Of a stretch of DNA of 7,391 bases, positions 1-5,659 are shown in pieces. The notes beneath the pieces are model-generated. The model ran no database searches. It was given only the letters and a program-made list of their open reading frames with translations, and was not told the origin of the DNA. Position 1 is the stretch's first letter. Every line of letters starts with the position of its first letter. The stretch is from positions 1 to 7,391 of the forward strand of contig JALUEA010000121.1 in assembly GCA_027053135.1 (NCBI GenBank). Reading direction: 5' to 3'. This DNA comes from Candidatus Altimarinota bacterium. GTDB taxonomy: Bacteria; Patescibacteriota; Gracilibacteria; CAIRYL01. Both the position numbers and the translations under genes were made by a program.

Positions 1-657
1 TTTTGCTCCAGCCCATTGAAATCTATAGGCTAAATCAATATCATTTTTATAATGCAAATATTCATCAAAAAAACCAACTTCTTGTATTAAAGATTTTCGT
101 GCAAGAAATAAAGCTCCAGATCCTCCAAATATCTCTTTCATTTCATCATACTGTCCTCGATCTTCTTCTCCTTGCCCAATATCATAAAAATGATGGTTTT
201 CTAAAAAACCAATACCACATGAATCAATAAAATTCGTTTTGATATTAGTCTGAAAATCCCATCTTTTTAATTTTGGAACCACAACAGAATACTCTTTGTT
301 TTTATTCAATGCGTTAACTAACTTTTCTATACAATCAAGTTCATAAACCATATCATTACTGGCACACAAATACGCATCTGAATCATCGGCCATCTGTGAA
401 AATAAAAAATTATGCCCTGCTGAATGCCATAGGTTTTTTCCAGAAAATACTCTAACACGTTTATCTTTTAAAATTTCTGGATAATTACTTTGTAAAAAAT
501 GTAACGCTTCAAAACTTCCCTCATCTTGATCTCGTAACAATAATTCAAAATTTTTATATGTTTGAGATAAAAGAGACTGTAAACAATACGATAAATATTT
601 AGTATTTTTATATAAAATTATTCCGACAGTAATCTTCTTTATACGAGAAAAGTTCAT
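1..657 (-). CDS. Family 2 glycosyltransferase, rhamnosyltransferase-like (C-terminus beyond window)
   Basis: Probable cytoplasmic or membrane-associated GT2 (GT-A fold) enzyme that moves a sugar from a nucleotide donor onto a growing surface glycan. I read 219 open codons from ATG at 657 down to base 1 with no stop, so the C-terminus is missing. The N-terminus has the usual strand (residues 9-15, TVGIILY) followed by a helix ending SLLSQTYKNFELL. Residues 100-103 (SNDM) fit the donor/metal-binding 'NND' position of COG1216-type enzymes. Residues 178-188 (FGGSGALFLAR) and 193-198 (EVGFFD) match the acceptor-side block, and 205-212 (NDIDLAYR) corresponds to the usual EDxDLxxR catalytic-base motif with Asn in place of Glu. 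It starts 9 bases after the rmlA-like stop, without an adjacent Shine-Dalgarno, so it is probably translated by coupling. Family assignment is firm; sugar specificity is not. Rhamnose is only suggested by the neighbour. Confidence 0.88.
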   Translation of the reverse strand, partial: MNFSRIKKITVGIILYKNTKYLSYCLQSLLSQTYKNFELLLRDQDEGSFEALHFLQSNYPEILKDKRVRVFSGKNLWHSAGHNFLFSQMADDSDAYLCASNDMVYELDCIEKLVNALNKNKEYSVVVPKLKRWDFQTNIKTNFIDSCGIGFLENHHFYDIGQGEEDRGQYDEMKEIFGGSGALFLARKSLIQEVGFFDEYLHYKNDIDLAYRFQWAGAK

Positions 658-666
658 AATAATTTT

Positions 667-1401
667 TCAATTTTTCATATTACCTCCTAATGCTATATCT
701 CTTGCAAGTTTATTCGCAAAAAATAAACTTTCATGTGTCCCTGCATCACTCCATCCTTCTTTTACAAAAGATGCTTTCATTTTTTTTTCATCAATATACT
801 GTTGATTTACATCTGTAATTTCATATTCTCCTCGTTCCGAACGACGAAGTGTTTTTAGCTTTTGAAAAACTGATGCATCATATAAATATAACCCCGTTAC
901 GGCAAAATTTGTTTCGGGATTTTTTGGTTTCTCAATAATCTTCACTACTTCATTCTGTTTATTTAATGTTGCAACACCAAATCGCTGTGCAAATGCCACT
1001 TCTTTCAAAAAAATATGAGCACCTCCTCTAAAATTATCAAAAAAAGTTTTAAAACTCTCTTCATAAATATTGTCTCCCAAAACAACAGCAAAATTATCAC
1101 TTCCAACAAAATTCTCTGCTAATTTTAAAGCATCTGCAATACCTGCACTCCCATCCTGAACTCGAAAAGTAATATGTACCCCTAACTCTCTTCCAGAACC
1201 TAACAATTTCATAAAATCACCCGCACTCTCTGCTCCAGTAATAATTAATAATTCCGTAACTCCTGATTTTTTTAGAGTATCTATTGGGAAATAAATCATT
1301 GGCTTATTATAAACCGGTAACAAATGTTTATTTGTCACCTTTGTCATAGGAGCAAGACGAGACCCCGTTCCTCCAGCTAAAATTATACCTTTCTTAATCA
1401 C
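667..1401 (-). CDS. Short RmlA-like sugar-1-phosphate nucleotidyltransferase (probable glucose-1-phosphate thymidylyltransferase)
   Basis: Likely joins a sugar-1-phosphate to dTTP (or another NTP), making the NDP-sugar used in polysaccharide synthesis; cytoplasmic. Motifs: nucleotide-binding GGTGSRLAPMT at residues 10-20, LLPVYNKPMIYFPI at 27-40, metal-binding LGDNIY at 108-113, EKP at 157-159, TGLYLYD at 169-175, RGEYEITDVN at 190-199, and WSDAGTHESL at 217-226 with the second metal Asp (D219). At 244 residues it is about 45 shorter than classical RmlA (around 290), lacking the C-terminal part that forms the allosteric dTDP-rhamnose site, so feedback control may be absent. The start is GTG (1399-1401), overlapping the TPR gene stop as GTGA; the nearby ATG at 1403-1405 is out of frame. 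The stop is TGA. The product could instead be a UTP-using relative, so I leave the symbol blank. Confidence 0.85.
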   Translation of the reverse strand: MIKKGIILAGGTGSRLAPMTKVTNKHLLPVYNKPMIYFPIDTLKKSGVTELLIITGAESAGDFMKLLGSGRELGVHITFRVQDGSAGIADALKLAENFVGSDNFAVVLGDNIYEESFKTFFDNFRGGAHIFLKEVAFAQRFGVATLNKQNEVVKIIEKPKNPETNFAVTGLYLYDASVFQKLKTLRRSERGEYEITDVNQQYIDEKKMKASFVKEGWSDAGTHESLFFANKLARDIALGGNMKN

Positions 1402-2033
1402 TCATTATTTAAAAGTTTTTTTTCTAAAGAAATTGCTGCCTGCAAACAATCTTGTGCTCTTTCATTTGTACTATCAATCTCTAATACTCTTCTAAACAAA
1501 TGAATTGCTTTATCAAAAATTTGCTCTTGCAATAAACACACTCCTAAATCACATAAAATTAACGGATCATCTGATCTCAAATTTAACGCTCGTTCAAGTG
1601 TTATTAATCCTTTTAATTTATTCTCTCCATGAAATGTCGCCCATCCAAGACATCGTAAAATCTCTGGATTATTAGGAGATAATTCATTTGCTTTTTGTAA
1701 ATACCCTAACGCTAATTTATTCCGATTATCGGTTAAATAAATAAACCCTAATGCATAATTTGCAATATAACTTTTTTCATCTTTCGATAATACAAATATA
1801 GCAACTTTCTCTGCATCATGAAAATCTTGAAGTGACAATAAATTATCAATTACTTCTTCAGCCGCTTCTATACAATACGGATCCTGTACTAAAATCGACC
1901 GTGCAATACGCAATGCTTTTTCATGATCTCCCATAACCTTTGCATTTTCACTCTTCTCAAGTTTATTTACTATCATTGGTGAAAGTTTTTTCTTCTTTTT
2001 CACATGCCGATTATGTAAATTATTATTTCCCAT
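1398..2033 (-). CDS. TPR-repeat protein
   Basis: A 211-residue protein made almost wholly of tetratricopeptide repeats, probably a soluble protein-interaction scaffold. After a basic N-terminal tail (VKKKKKLSP, residues 11-19) I see about five helical pairs at roughly 24-57, 58-90, 91-122, 123-156 and 157-190. The clearest are the third (YALGFIYL...ALGYLQKANELSPNNP) and the fifth (LCDLGVCLLQ...AIHLFRRVLEIDS), which have the expected small and aromatic residues and the closing Pro or Asp-Pro. There is no signal peptide or membrane segment. It is the first full gene of the polysaccharide-type operon and overlaps the rmlA-like gene by four bases, so it may assist glycan synthesis, but its partner is unknown. 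The ATG at 2033 has no Shine-Dalgarno and sits 3 bases after the stop of a small leader ORF in the same frame. The stop is TGA. Confidence 0.8.
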   Translation of the reverse strand: MGNNNLHNRHVKKKKKLSPMIVNKLEKSENAKVMGDHEKALRIARSILVQDPYCIEAAEEVIDNLLSLQDFHDAEKVAIFVLSKDEKSYIANYALGFIYLTDNRNKLALGYLQKANELSPNNPEILRCLGWATFHGENKLKGLITLERALNLRSDDPLILCDLGVCLLQEQIFDKAIHLFRRVLEIDSTNERAQDCLQAAISLEKKLLNNE

Positions 2034-2036
2034 AAA

Positions 2037-2087
2037 CTAATAATTAACCAATATTTGATATTTCAACTCTTTTTCCAAAAACTTCAT
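2037..2087 (-). CDS. Possible 16-codon leader ORF (leaderless)
   Basis: ATG at 2085-2087 opens the peptide MKFLEKELKYQILVNY, which ends at TAG (2037-2039). The ATG begins seven bases downstream of the TACAAT -10 box, exactly where transcription should start, so the mRNA may begin with this ATG. The ORF lies in the same frame as the TPR gene, whose ATG follows the TAG after one TTT triplet, an arrangement suited to translational coupling. It could equally be chance, or the trace of a former longer N-terminus of the TPR protein interrupted by TAG. No homology is recognised. Confidence 0.3.
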   Translation of the reverse strand: MKFLEKELKYQILVNY

Positions 2088-2093
2088 CAATCT

Positions 2094-2122
2094 ATTGTAC
2101 TGTAACTCTATCAAAAACTCAA
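2094..2122 (-). promoter_or_regulatory. Sigma-70-type promoter for the TPR / rmlA-like / glycosyltransferase operon
   Basis: Read on the minus strand: -35 TTGAGT (2117-2122, 4 of 6 consensus bases), 17-base spacer, -10 TACAAT (2094-2099, 5 of 6). The expected start of transcription is about base 2087. It lies in the 131-base gap between the nadM-type and TPR genes, the correct place to start the downstream operon. Confidence 0.65.
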
Positions 2123-2134
2123 GATAAACTCTAT
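2104..2134 (-). repeat. GAGTT direct repeats over the -35 region (possible operator)
   Basis: On the minus strand ATAGAGTT occurs at 2127-2134 and again at 2104-2111, with a third GAGTT at 2116-2120 between them. The GAGTT cores are 11 and 12 bases apart, about one helical turn, and straddle the -35 box. A further AGAGTT lies at 2065-2070. This could be an array for a regulator binding one face of the DNA, but such short AT-rich words can recur by chance. Confidence 0.3.
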
Positions 2135-2142
2135 ATTTTTTT

Positions 2143-2170
2143 TATTAAGAACTTGAATTTCTTCTTAATA
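2143..2170 (-). repeat. Inverted repeat (9-bp hairpin) across the nadM-type stop codon
   Basis: Arms of nine bases (TATTAAGAA and TTCTTAATA) pair perfectly around a 10-base loop, and the first arm in the direction of transcription includes the TAA stop (2165-2167). On the minus-strand transcript the hairpin is followed by a run of A, not U, so it is not a standard intrinsic terminator. It could protect the mRNA 3' end or weakly slow polymerase before the next promoter. Confidence 0.45.
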
Positions 2171-2743
2171 TGTTTTCATATTTTTTAATCGTTTTGTAAT
2201 ATGAAACTTCTCTAAAAGAAGTGCCGTTGAAGGCAATACATATTGTTCTAAAAGAGTATTATCTTCATTACAACATACTTCTCGTACAATTGTTCCACTC
2301 ACTGCAATTCGTTTCTGAAGATGTACTATTTTTTTCTCTGAAAAACACTTTTTCCACAACTGAAGAACAAGCGGTGATCCCGAATACACCACATCTATAG
2401 TCGGAATATATTGCTGAACATGATACGGCCATAATACATAATGATCAATATTTCGAATTGGCACAATATGAACAGCGATACGATCATTTTCTATTTCATA
2501 TTGTTCTATAATCTCTCTCCATGCTTCATCAATAATCTCAAACCGTTCTCCACTTGTCAGTGGATTTGTTTCTGTAAAATTTGTTTCTGCACTCCCTATT
2601 CCAATAAACACATTATACCGTTCTATACCATCATTGTGATTATTCCAATGAATAATATCCTCCATAATTTGCATTACCGCATCAGCATGTCCTCTATGAA
2701 ATGGCTGAAAGCGTCCTATATATAAAATATTTTTCGTACTCAT
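2165..2743 (-). CDS. nadM: Nicotinamide-nucleotide adenylyltransferase, archaeal NadM type
   Basis: Transfers AMP from ATP to nicotinamide (or nicotinate) mononucleotide, the step that forms NAD or its deamido precursor; cytoplasmic. The 192-residue protein opens with the nucleotidyltransferase signature GRFQPFHRGH (residues 10-19, HxGH-type FHRGH). It then has IGIGSAETN (48-56), NPLTSGERFEII (60-71), a PIRNIDHYVLWPYHV stretch (95-109), DVVYSGSPLV (117-126) and SGTIVRE (149-155), the counterpart of the family's ISGTxIR ATP-binding motif. These blocks match NadM rather than the NadD family. Residues 32-43, rich in His and Asn, look like a small insertion between the first helix and second strand. 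It is the last gene of the adk-map block, 31 bases after map; AAGG about seven bases before ATG is one of the few plausible ribosome-binding sites here. Paired with nadB upstream, it supports an NAD-synthesis role. Confidence 0.85.
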   Translation of the reverse strand: MSTKNILYIGRFQPFHRGHADAVMQIMEDIIHWNNHNDGIERYNVFIGIGSAETNFTETNPLTSGERFEIIDEAWREIIEQYEIENDRIAVHIVPIRNIDHYVLWPYHVQQYIPTIDVVYSGSPLVLQLWKKCFSEKKIVHLQKRIAVSGTIVREVCCNEDNTLLEQYVLPSTALLLEKFHITKRLKNMKTY

Positions 2744-2774
2744 AAGATACCTTTTTATAGCACTTCTTTTCCAA

Positions 2775-3539
2775 CTATTTCGTTAAAATTTCTCCTTTTG
2801 TTCTTCCTATCATTACCGTATGTTCAAACTGTCCCGAAAGCGACCCATCAACAGACCGAATAGCCCAACCATCACTATCTGTTACAACTTCTCCAGATCC
2901 CATATTCGCTATAGGCTCTATTGCAATTGTCATTCCTTCTCTCAAAATTTCTCCTGTTCCAAATGTTCCATAATTATAAATATGCGGATCTTCATGCACC
3001 GATCGTCCTATTCCATGTCCTCCTAAATCATCAACAATACTATACCCTCCTTTTCCTTCCACAACTCTTTCAATCACAGCACCTATATCTCCAACACGAA
3101 CACCATCTTTACAAATTTGTACTGCCTCATGTAACGCTTCTTCAATTGTGGCAAGAAATTTTTTTGTTTTTTTCGGTGCTTTTCCTCCAATAATAAAACT
3201 ATATGCAGAATCCGTCATAAACCCATCAAGCGCAACCCCAAAATCTACGGTAAATATATCTTGATTTTTCAATGGTGTATCATCAGGAATCCCATGAACA
3301 GCAACATCATTTACACTTGAACAAAATGCTCCTGGAAAACCATATAAACCAAAAAATGCAGGCTTTACATTATATTTCTGACACAACCCATGAGCCATTT
3401 TATCTAACTCTTTTGGAGTCACTCCTTCACAAGCATTAGCACCAATTTCATGTAAAATTTTATATAAAATACGCCCACCTTTTTTCATTATTTTTATTTC
3501 TTCTGGTGTTTTTACGGTCGTAAAATTTTTTTTTGCCAT
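2775..3539 (-). CDS. map: Methionine aminopeptidase, type I
   Basis: Removes the initiator methionine from new proteins, after deformylation, in the cytoplasm; a dinuclear metal enzyme. The 254-residue length is normal for bacterial type Ia enzymes, without a zinc-finger extension. All expected metal ligands are present: D99 (FTVDFGV), D110 (MTDSAYSF), H175 (GGHGIGR), E208 (IAIEPI) and E239 (FEHTVMIG). The substrate-contacting histidines H82 (VAVHGIP) and H182 (SVHEDP) are also there. It begins 6 bases after the adk stop, preserving the adk-map neighbourhood usual next to secY and ribosomal genes, which are absent here. The start is ATG followed by a lysine-rich AKKNF, with no strong Shine-Dalgarno, so translation is probably coupled to adk. 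The stop is TAG. Confidence 0.96.
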   Translation of the reverse strand: MAKKNFTTVKTPEEIKIMKKGGRILYKILHEIGANACEGVTPKELDKMAHGLCQKYNVKPAFFGLYGFPGAFCSSVNDVAVHGIPDDTPLKNQDIFTVDFGVALDGFMTDSAYSFIIGGKAPKKTKKFLATIEEALHEAVQICKDGVRVGDIGAVIERVVEGKGGYSIVDDLGGHGIGRSVHEDPHIYNYGTFGTGEILREGMTIAIEPIANMGSGEVVTDSDGWAIRSVDGSLSGQFEHTVMIGRTKGEILTK

Positions 3540-3545
3540 ATAACT

Positions 3546-4121
3546 CTATGATAAAACCTTCTCTATATTCTGAGCAATTTCCTCTATATCTCCTTTCCCA
3601 TTAATTTCTGTAAGAACTCCAGCACTCATATACTCATTAATTACTGGCAATGTTTCTTTTTTATAATTATCAAGTCGTCGTCGTATCACTTCCTCTGTAT
3701 CATCTTTTCTTCCTCTTGCTATCATTCGTGCAATTGCTTCTGGTTCATCAAGTGTTAAAAAAATTCCCTGAACCGTTCGTCCATATTTTTGTAACAGTGC
3801 ATCAAATGTAATTTTTTGTTCCATCATTCGAGGAATACCATCAAATAAAATTCGTTTTCCTTTATTTTTTTCTAAAAAATCTTCTACAATATTCATTACA
3901 ATCTCATTTGTAACCAAATCTCCTCTATCCATAATATCTTTCACCGTTCGTCCTAATTCTGAATCTTCTTCCCGTATTTTTCGTAACGCGCCTCCTGTTT
4001 CAAAAATCACTAAATCAAACTTTTTCGCAAGAATTTCTCCTTGTGTTCCTTTTCCTGCACCCTGTATTCCAAAAATAAGAATATCTTTCCCCGCAGTATT
4101 TATAGCCATAGTATTATACAT
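3546..4121 (-). CDS. adk: Adenylate kinase / nucleoside monophosphate kinase, short-LID form
   Basis: Converts AMP and ATP to two ADP, balancing adenylate pools; cytoplasmic. P-loop GIQGAGKGTQ is at residues 18-27, DGIPR at 94-98, LID segment ARGRKDDTEEVIRRRL at 135-150 and the terminal RRRLDNYKKETLPVINEY block at 147-164. At 191 residues the LID is the short type, without the zinc-binding insertion. Two departures from typical enzymes: the AMP-site STGD is ETGG (41-44), losing the Asp, and DGFPR reads DGIPR. Substrate preference could therefore differ, and a sister nucleoside monophosphate kinase is possible. I chose ATG at 4121 because it sits directly at the predicted transcription start; an in-frame ATG at 4109 (MAINTAGKD) is an alternative that keeps the whole fold. 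Neither has a Shine-Dalgarno. The stop is TAG, and map follows after 6 bases. Confidence 0.9.
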   Translation of the reverse strand: MYNTMAINTAGKDILIFGIQGAGKGTQGEILAKKFDLVIFETGGALRKIREEDSELGRTVKDIMDRGDLVTNEIVMNIVEDFLEKNKGKRILFDGIPRMMEQKITFDALLQKYGRTVQGIFLTLDEPEAIARMIARGRKDDTEEVIRRRLDNYKKETLPVINEYMSAGVLTEINGKGDIEEIAQNIEKVLS

Positions 4122-4126
4122 AAATA

Positions 4127-4156
4127 ATTATAGAGATACCATTTTCATAGTATCAA
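4127..4156 (-). promoter_or_regulatory. Sigma-70-type promoter for adk-map-nadM
   Basis: On the minus strand: -35 TTGATA (4151-4156, 5 of 6 consensus bases), 18-base spacer, -10 TATAAT (4127-4132, perfect). Only five bases separate the -10 box from the adk ATG at 4121, so the transcript would start at or within a base or two of the ATG and be leaderless. It is the best promoter in the window and lies in the 77-base gap after nadB. Confidence 0.72.
4135..4154 (-). repeat. Dyad with GAAA loop in the adk promoter spacer
   Basis: Minus-strand GATACTAT-GAAA-ATGGTATC forms an 8-bp stem (one G-T wobble) with a GNRA-type tetraloop. It lies between and partly over the -35 and -10 boxes, so it would not normally be in the promoter's own transcript. 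It could be a repressor operator, or part of the read-through RNA from nadB. No U-run follows it, so it is not a terminator. Confidence 0.4.
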
Positions 4157-4198
4157 AAAAAAGAAACAAAACTCAATTTAAAATATATTCTCAATACT

Positions 4199-5650
4199 CT
4201 AGTACAACGCATCTTCTGCATCTTGTACTAATTGTTGTACCAATACAAACACCATTTTATTCTTCTGTGATAAAAACGAAAAAGTATCCGCATCGCGTAT
4301 ACGCCACAACACATCTTTCGCTATCTGAATGTTTTTTTGTTTTTTCTCTTTCTCTGTTTCTATACTTAAATACTGAGAAAGTGTATTGCGTATCGTTTGT
4401 AAAAAAATTGTATTATACGAATCACTAATTCCATGATCAGACGAAACTTCATCACAAATCATTCTCTCTTCTCTTTCTTTGTGCCATATTCTGTTTTTAT
4501 TCTTTATTTTTTTTGCAATATCACGCGCTATTTGGCGCGCAAACACAACCCCCTCTAATAATGAATTTGATGCTAATCGATTCTCTCCATGCACCCCTGT
4601 ATTTGCACACTCTCCAACAGCATAAATATCTGTACAACTGGTTTCTCCCCAAATATTTGTTTCTATTCCCCCCATACAATAATGAGCACCAAAAGTAATT
4701 GGAAGAACTTCCTTTTGCGGATCAAGAAAAAACTCATTCTGTAACGTTTCCGTAATAAAAGGAAAATGATCAGCAAAATTTGGAACCTTCCGTGCATCTA
4801 AAAAGACACAATTTTTACTCTTCTGTCGTTGCTCTTCATCATAAATTGCTTTTGCAACAACATCTCTTGGAAGTAAAGGATCAATAAATTGTTCCCCTTC
4901 CGTATTTATAATCGTAGCACCAAATCCTCTAATAGCTTCTGTTAACAACAACTGTGGTTTATTATCTCTCTGTTTATTTAACACGGTTGGATGAAACTGT
5001 ACTTTATGTAAATCTTTTGTTTTTATCCCTGCTTCTATAGCCAAAGAAATCCCATCCCCCATATTTTCTTTTGGTGAAGTAGAATCTCTGTATAAAGAAG
5101 AATATCCCCCCGTCGCAATAATAATAAAATCTGAAACAACCGAATACTTTTTATTCTTTTTTCTATACGAAATCTGTTTCTTTTGAGCATCAAGATGATA
5201 CACATCTGCATATTCTTGTATTGTAATATTTTTATTTGCTAATACATTGAAAGCCAAAACTTCTGCAATGACTTTCCCAGATATATCTTTTACATTTGAA
5301 ATACGAGGAAACGAATGCCCTCCTTCTAAATGCTGTTCTTTTTCAAAAGGAACTCCAAGATCTCGTAAAAACTGAATTTCTTGTGGTGCATTTCGTACTA
5401 ATACCTCCACTACTGATCGTTTATTTTCCCCTCTTCCAGCATTTATCGTATCTTCAATATGACTCTCAAAAGTATCATCTTTACTTACTACTCCTGCAAT
5501 TCCTCCTTGTGCTAATGGAGTAGATCCTGAGATTACCTGTGATTTTGTATATATAACAACATTTCCAAACTGTGATAAATGAAGAGCTGTACTCATTCCT
5601 GCAATCCCAGAACCTATAATAGCAAACGATACAGTTGCATTTTCCTCCAT
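4199..5650 (-). CDS. nadB: L-aspartate oxidase
   Basis: FAD enzyme that oxidises L-aspartate to iminoaspartate, the first step of de novo NAD synthesis, feeding quinolinate synthase NadA. Counting from ATG at 5650 (483 residues): FAD-binding GSGIAG at 13-18, STPLAQGGIAG at 43-53, EGGHS at 109-113, IIIATGG at 176-182, QFHPT at 218-222, PRDVVAKAI at 261-269, AHYCMGG at 322-328, HGENRLASNSLLEG at 355-367. E109, H220, R262, H323 and R358 line up with the E. coli catalytic set (E121, H244, R290, H351, R386), and the last two intervals are identical, so it should be active. NRLASNSLLE favours NadB over the NRLGANSL form of succinate dehydrogenase. It is shorter than E. coli NadB (540) because the C-terminal helical part is reduced and lysine-rich. 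An upstream in-frame TTG (5654-5656) would add two residues and is less likely. The lemA stop is 9 bases upstream. Confidence 0.95.
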   Translation of the reverse strand: MEENATVSFAIIGSGIAGMSTALHLSQFGNVVIYTKSQVISGSTPLAQGGIAGVVSKDDTFESHIEDTINAGRGENKRSVVEVLVRNAPQEIQFLRDLGVPFEKEQHLEGGHSFPRISNVKDISGKVIAEVLAFNVLANKNITIQEYADVYHLDAQKKQISYRKKNKKYSVVSDFIIIATGGYSSLYRDSTSPKENMGDGISLAIEAGIKTKDLHKVQFHPTVLNKQRDNKPQLLLTEAIRGFGATIINTEGEQFIDPLLPRDVVAKAIYDEEQRQKSKNCVFLDARKVPNFADHFPFITETLQNEFFLDPQKEVLPITFGAHYCMGGIETNIWGETSCTDIYAVGECANTGVHGENRLASNSLLEGVVFARQIARDIAKKIKNKNRIWHKEREERMICDEVSSDHGISDSYNTIFLQTIRNTLSQYLSIETEKEKKQKNIQIAKDVLWRIRDADTFSFLSQKNKMVFVLVQQLVQDAEDALY

Positions 5651-5659
5651 AAACAATAT

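Noticed and set aside
3..230. Plus-strand ORF at the left edge, and other plus-strand ORFs within the window.
   Set aside because: They lie opposite confirmed minus-strand genes, have low-complexity Leu/Phe/His/Tyr-rich products typical of antisense frames, and lack recognisable domains.
667..669. TGA read as glycine or tryptophan (alternative genetic code as in Absconditabacteria/Gracilibacteria).
   Set aside because: TGA occurs only at the natural ends of the rmlA-like and TPR genes; long genes such as nadB, map and lemA contain no in-frame TGA, and family-typical endings are preserved. A reassigned TGA would appear inside genes.
682..688. AGGAGGT, the strongest Shine-Dalgarno-like sequence in the window, before an ATG at 674-676.
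   Set aside because: It encodes Gly-Gly in the rmlA-like C-terminus, and the following ATG opens only two codons before TGA. It is 24 bases from the glycosyltransferase start, too far for direct use, though a coupling role is not excluded.
4113..4118. A second TATAAT just before the internal adk ATG at 4109.
   Set aside because: No -35-like hexamer lies at 16-18 bases; the upstream TATAAT has a good -35 and is preferred.
4157..4198. T-rich stretch after nadB as an intrinsic terminator.
   Set aside because: The minus-strand T-run (about eight T) is not preceded by a stable GC-containing stem; the clear dyad lies after the T-run, the wrong order for termination.
5651..5656. TTG start for nadB adding two residues.
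   Set aside because: The ATG two codons later is a better start codon and still gives the full FAD-binding N-terminus; no Shine-Dalgarno supports TTG.
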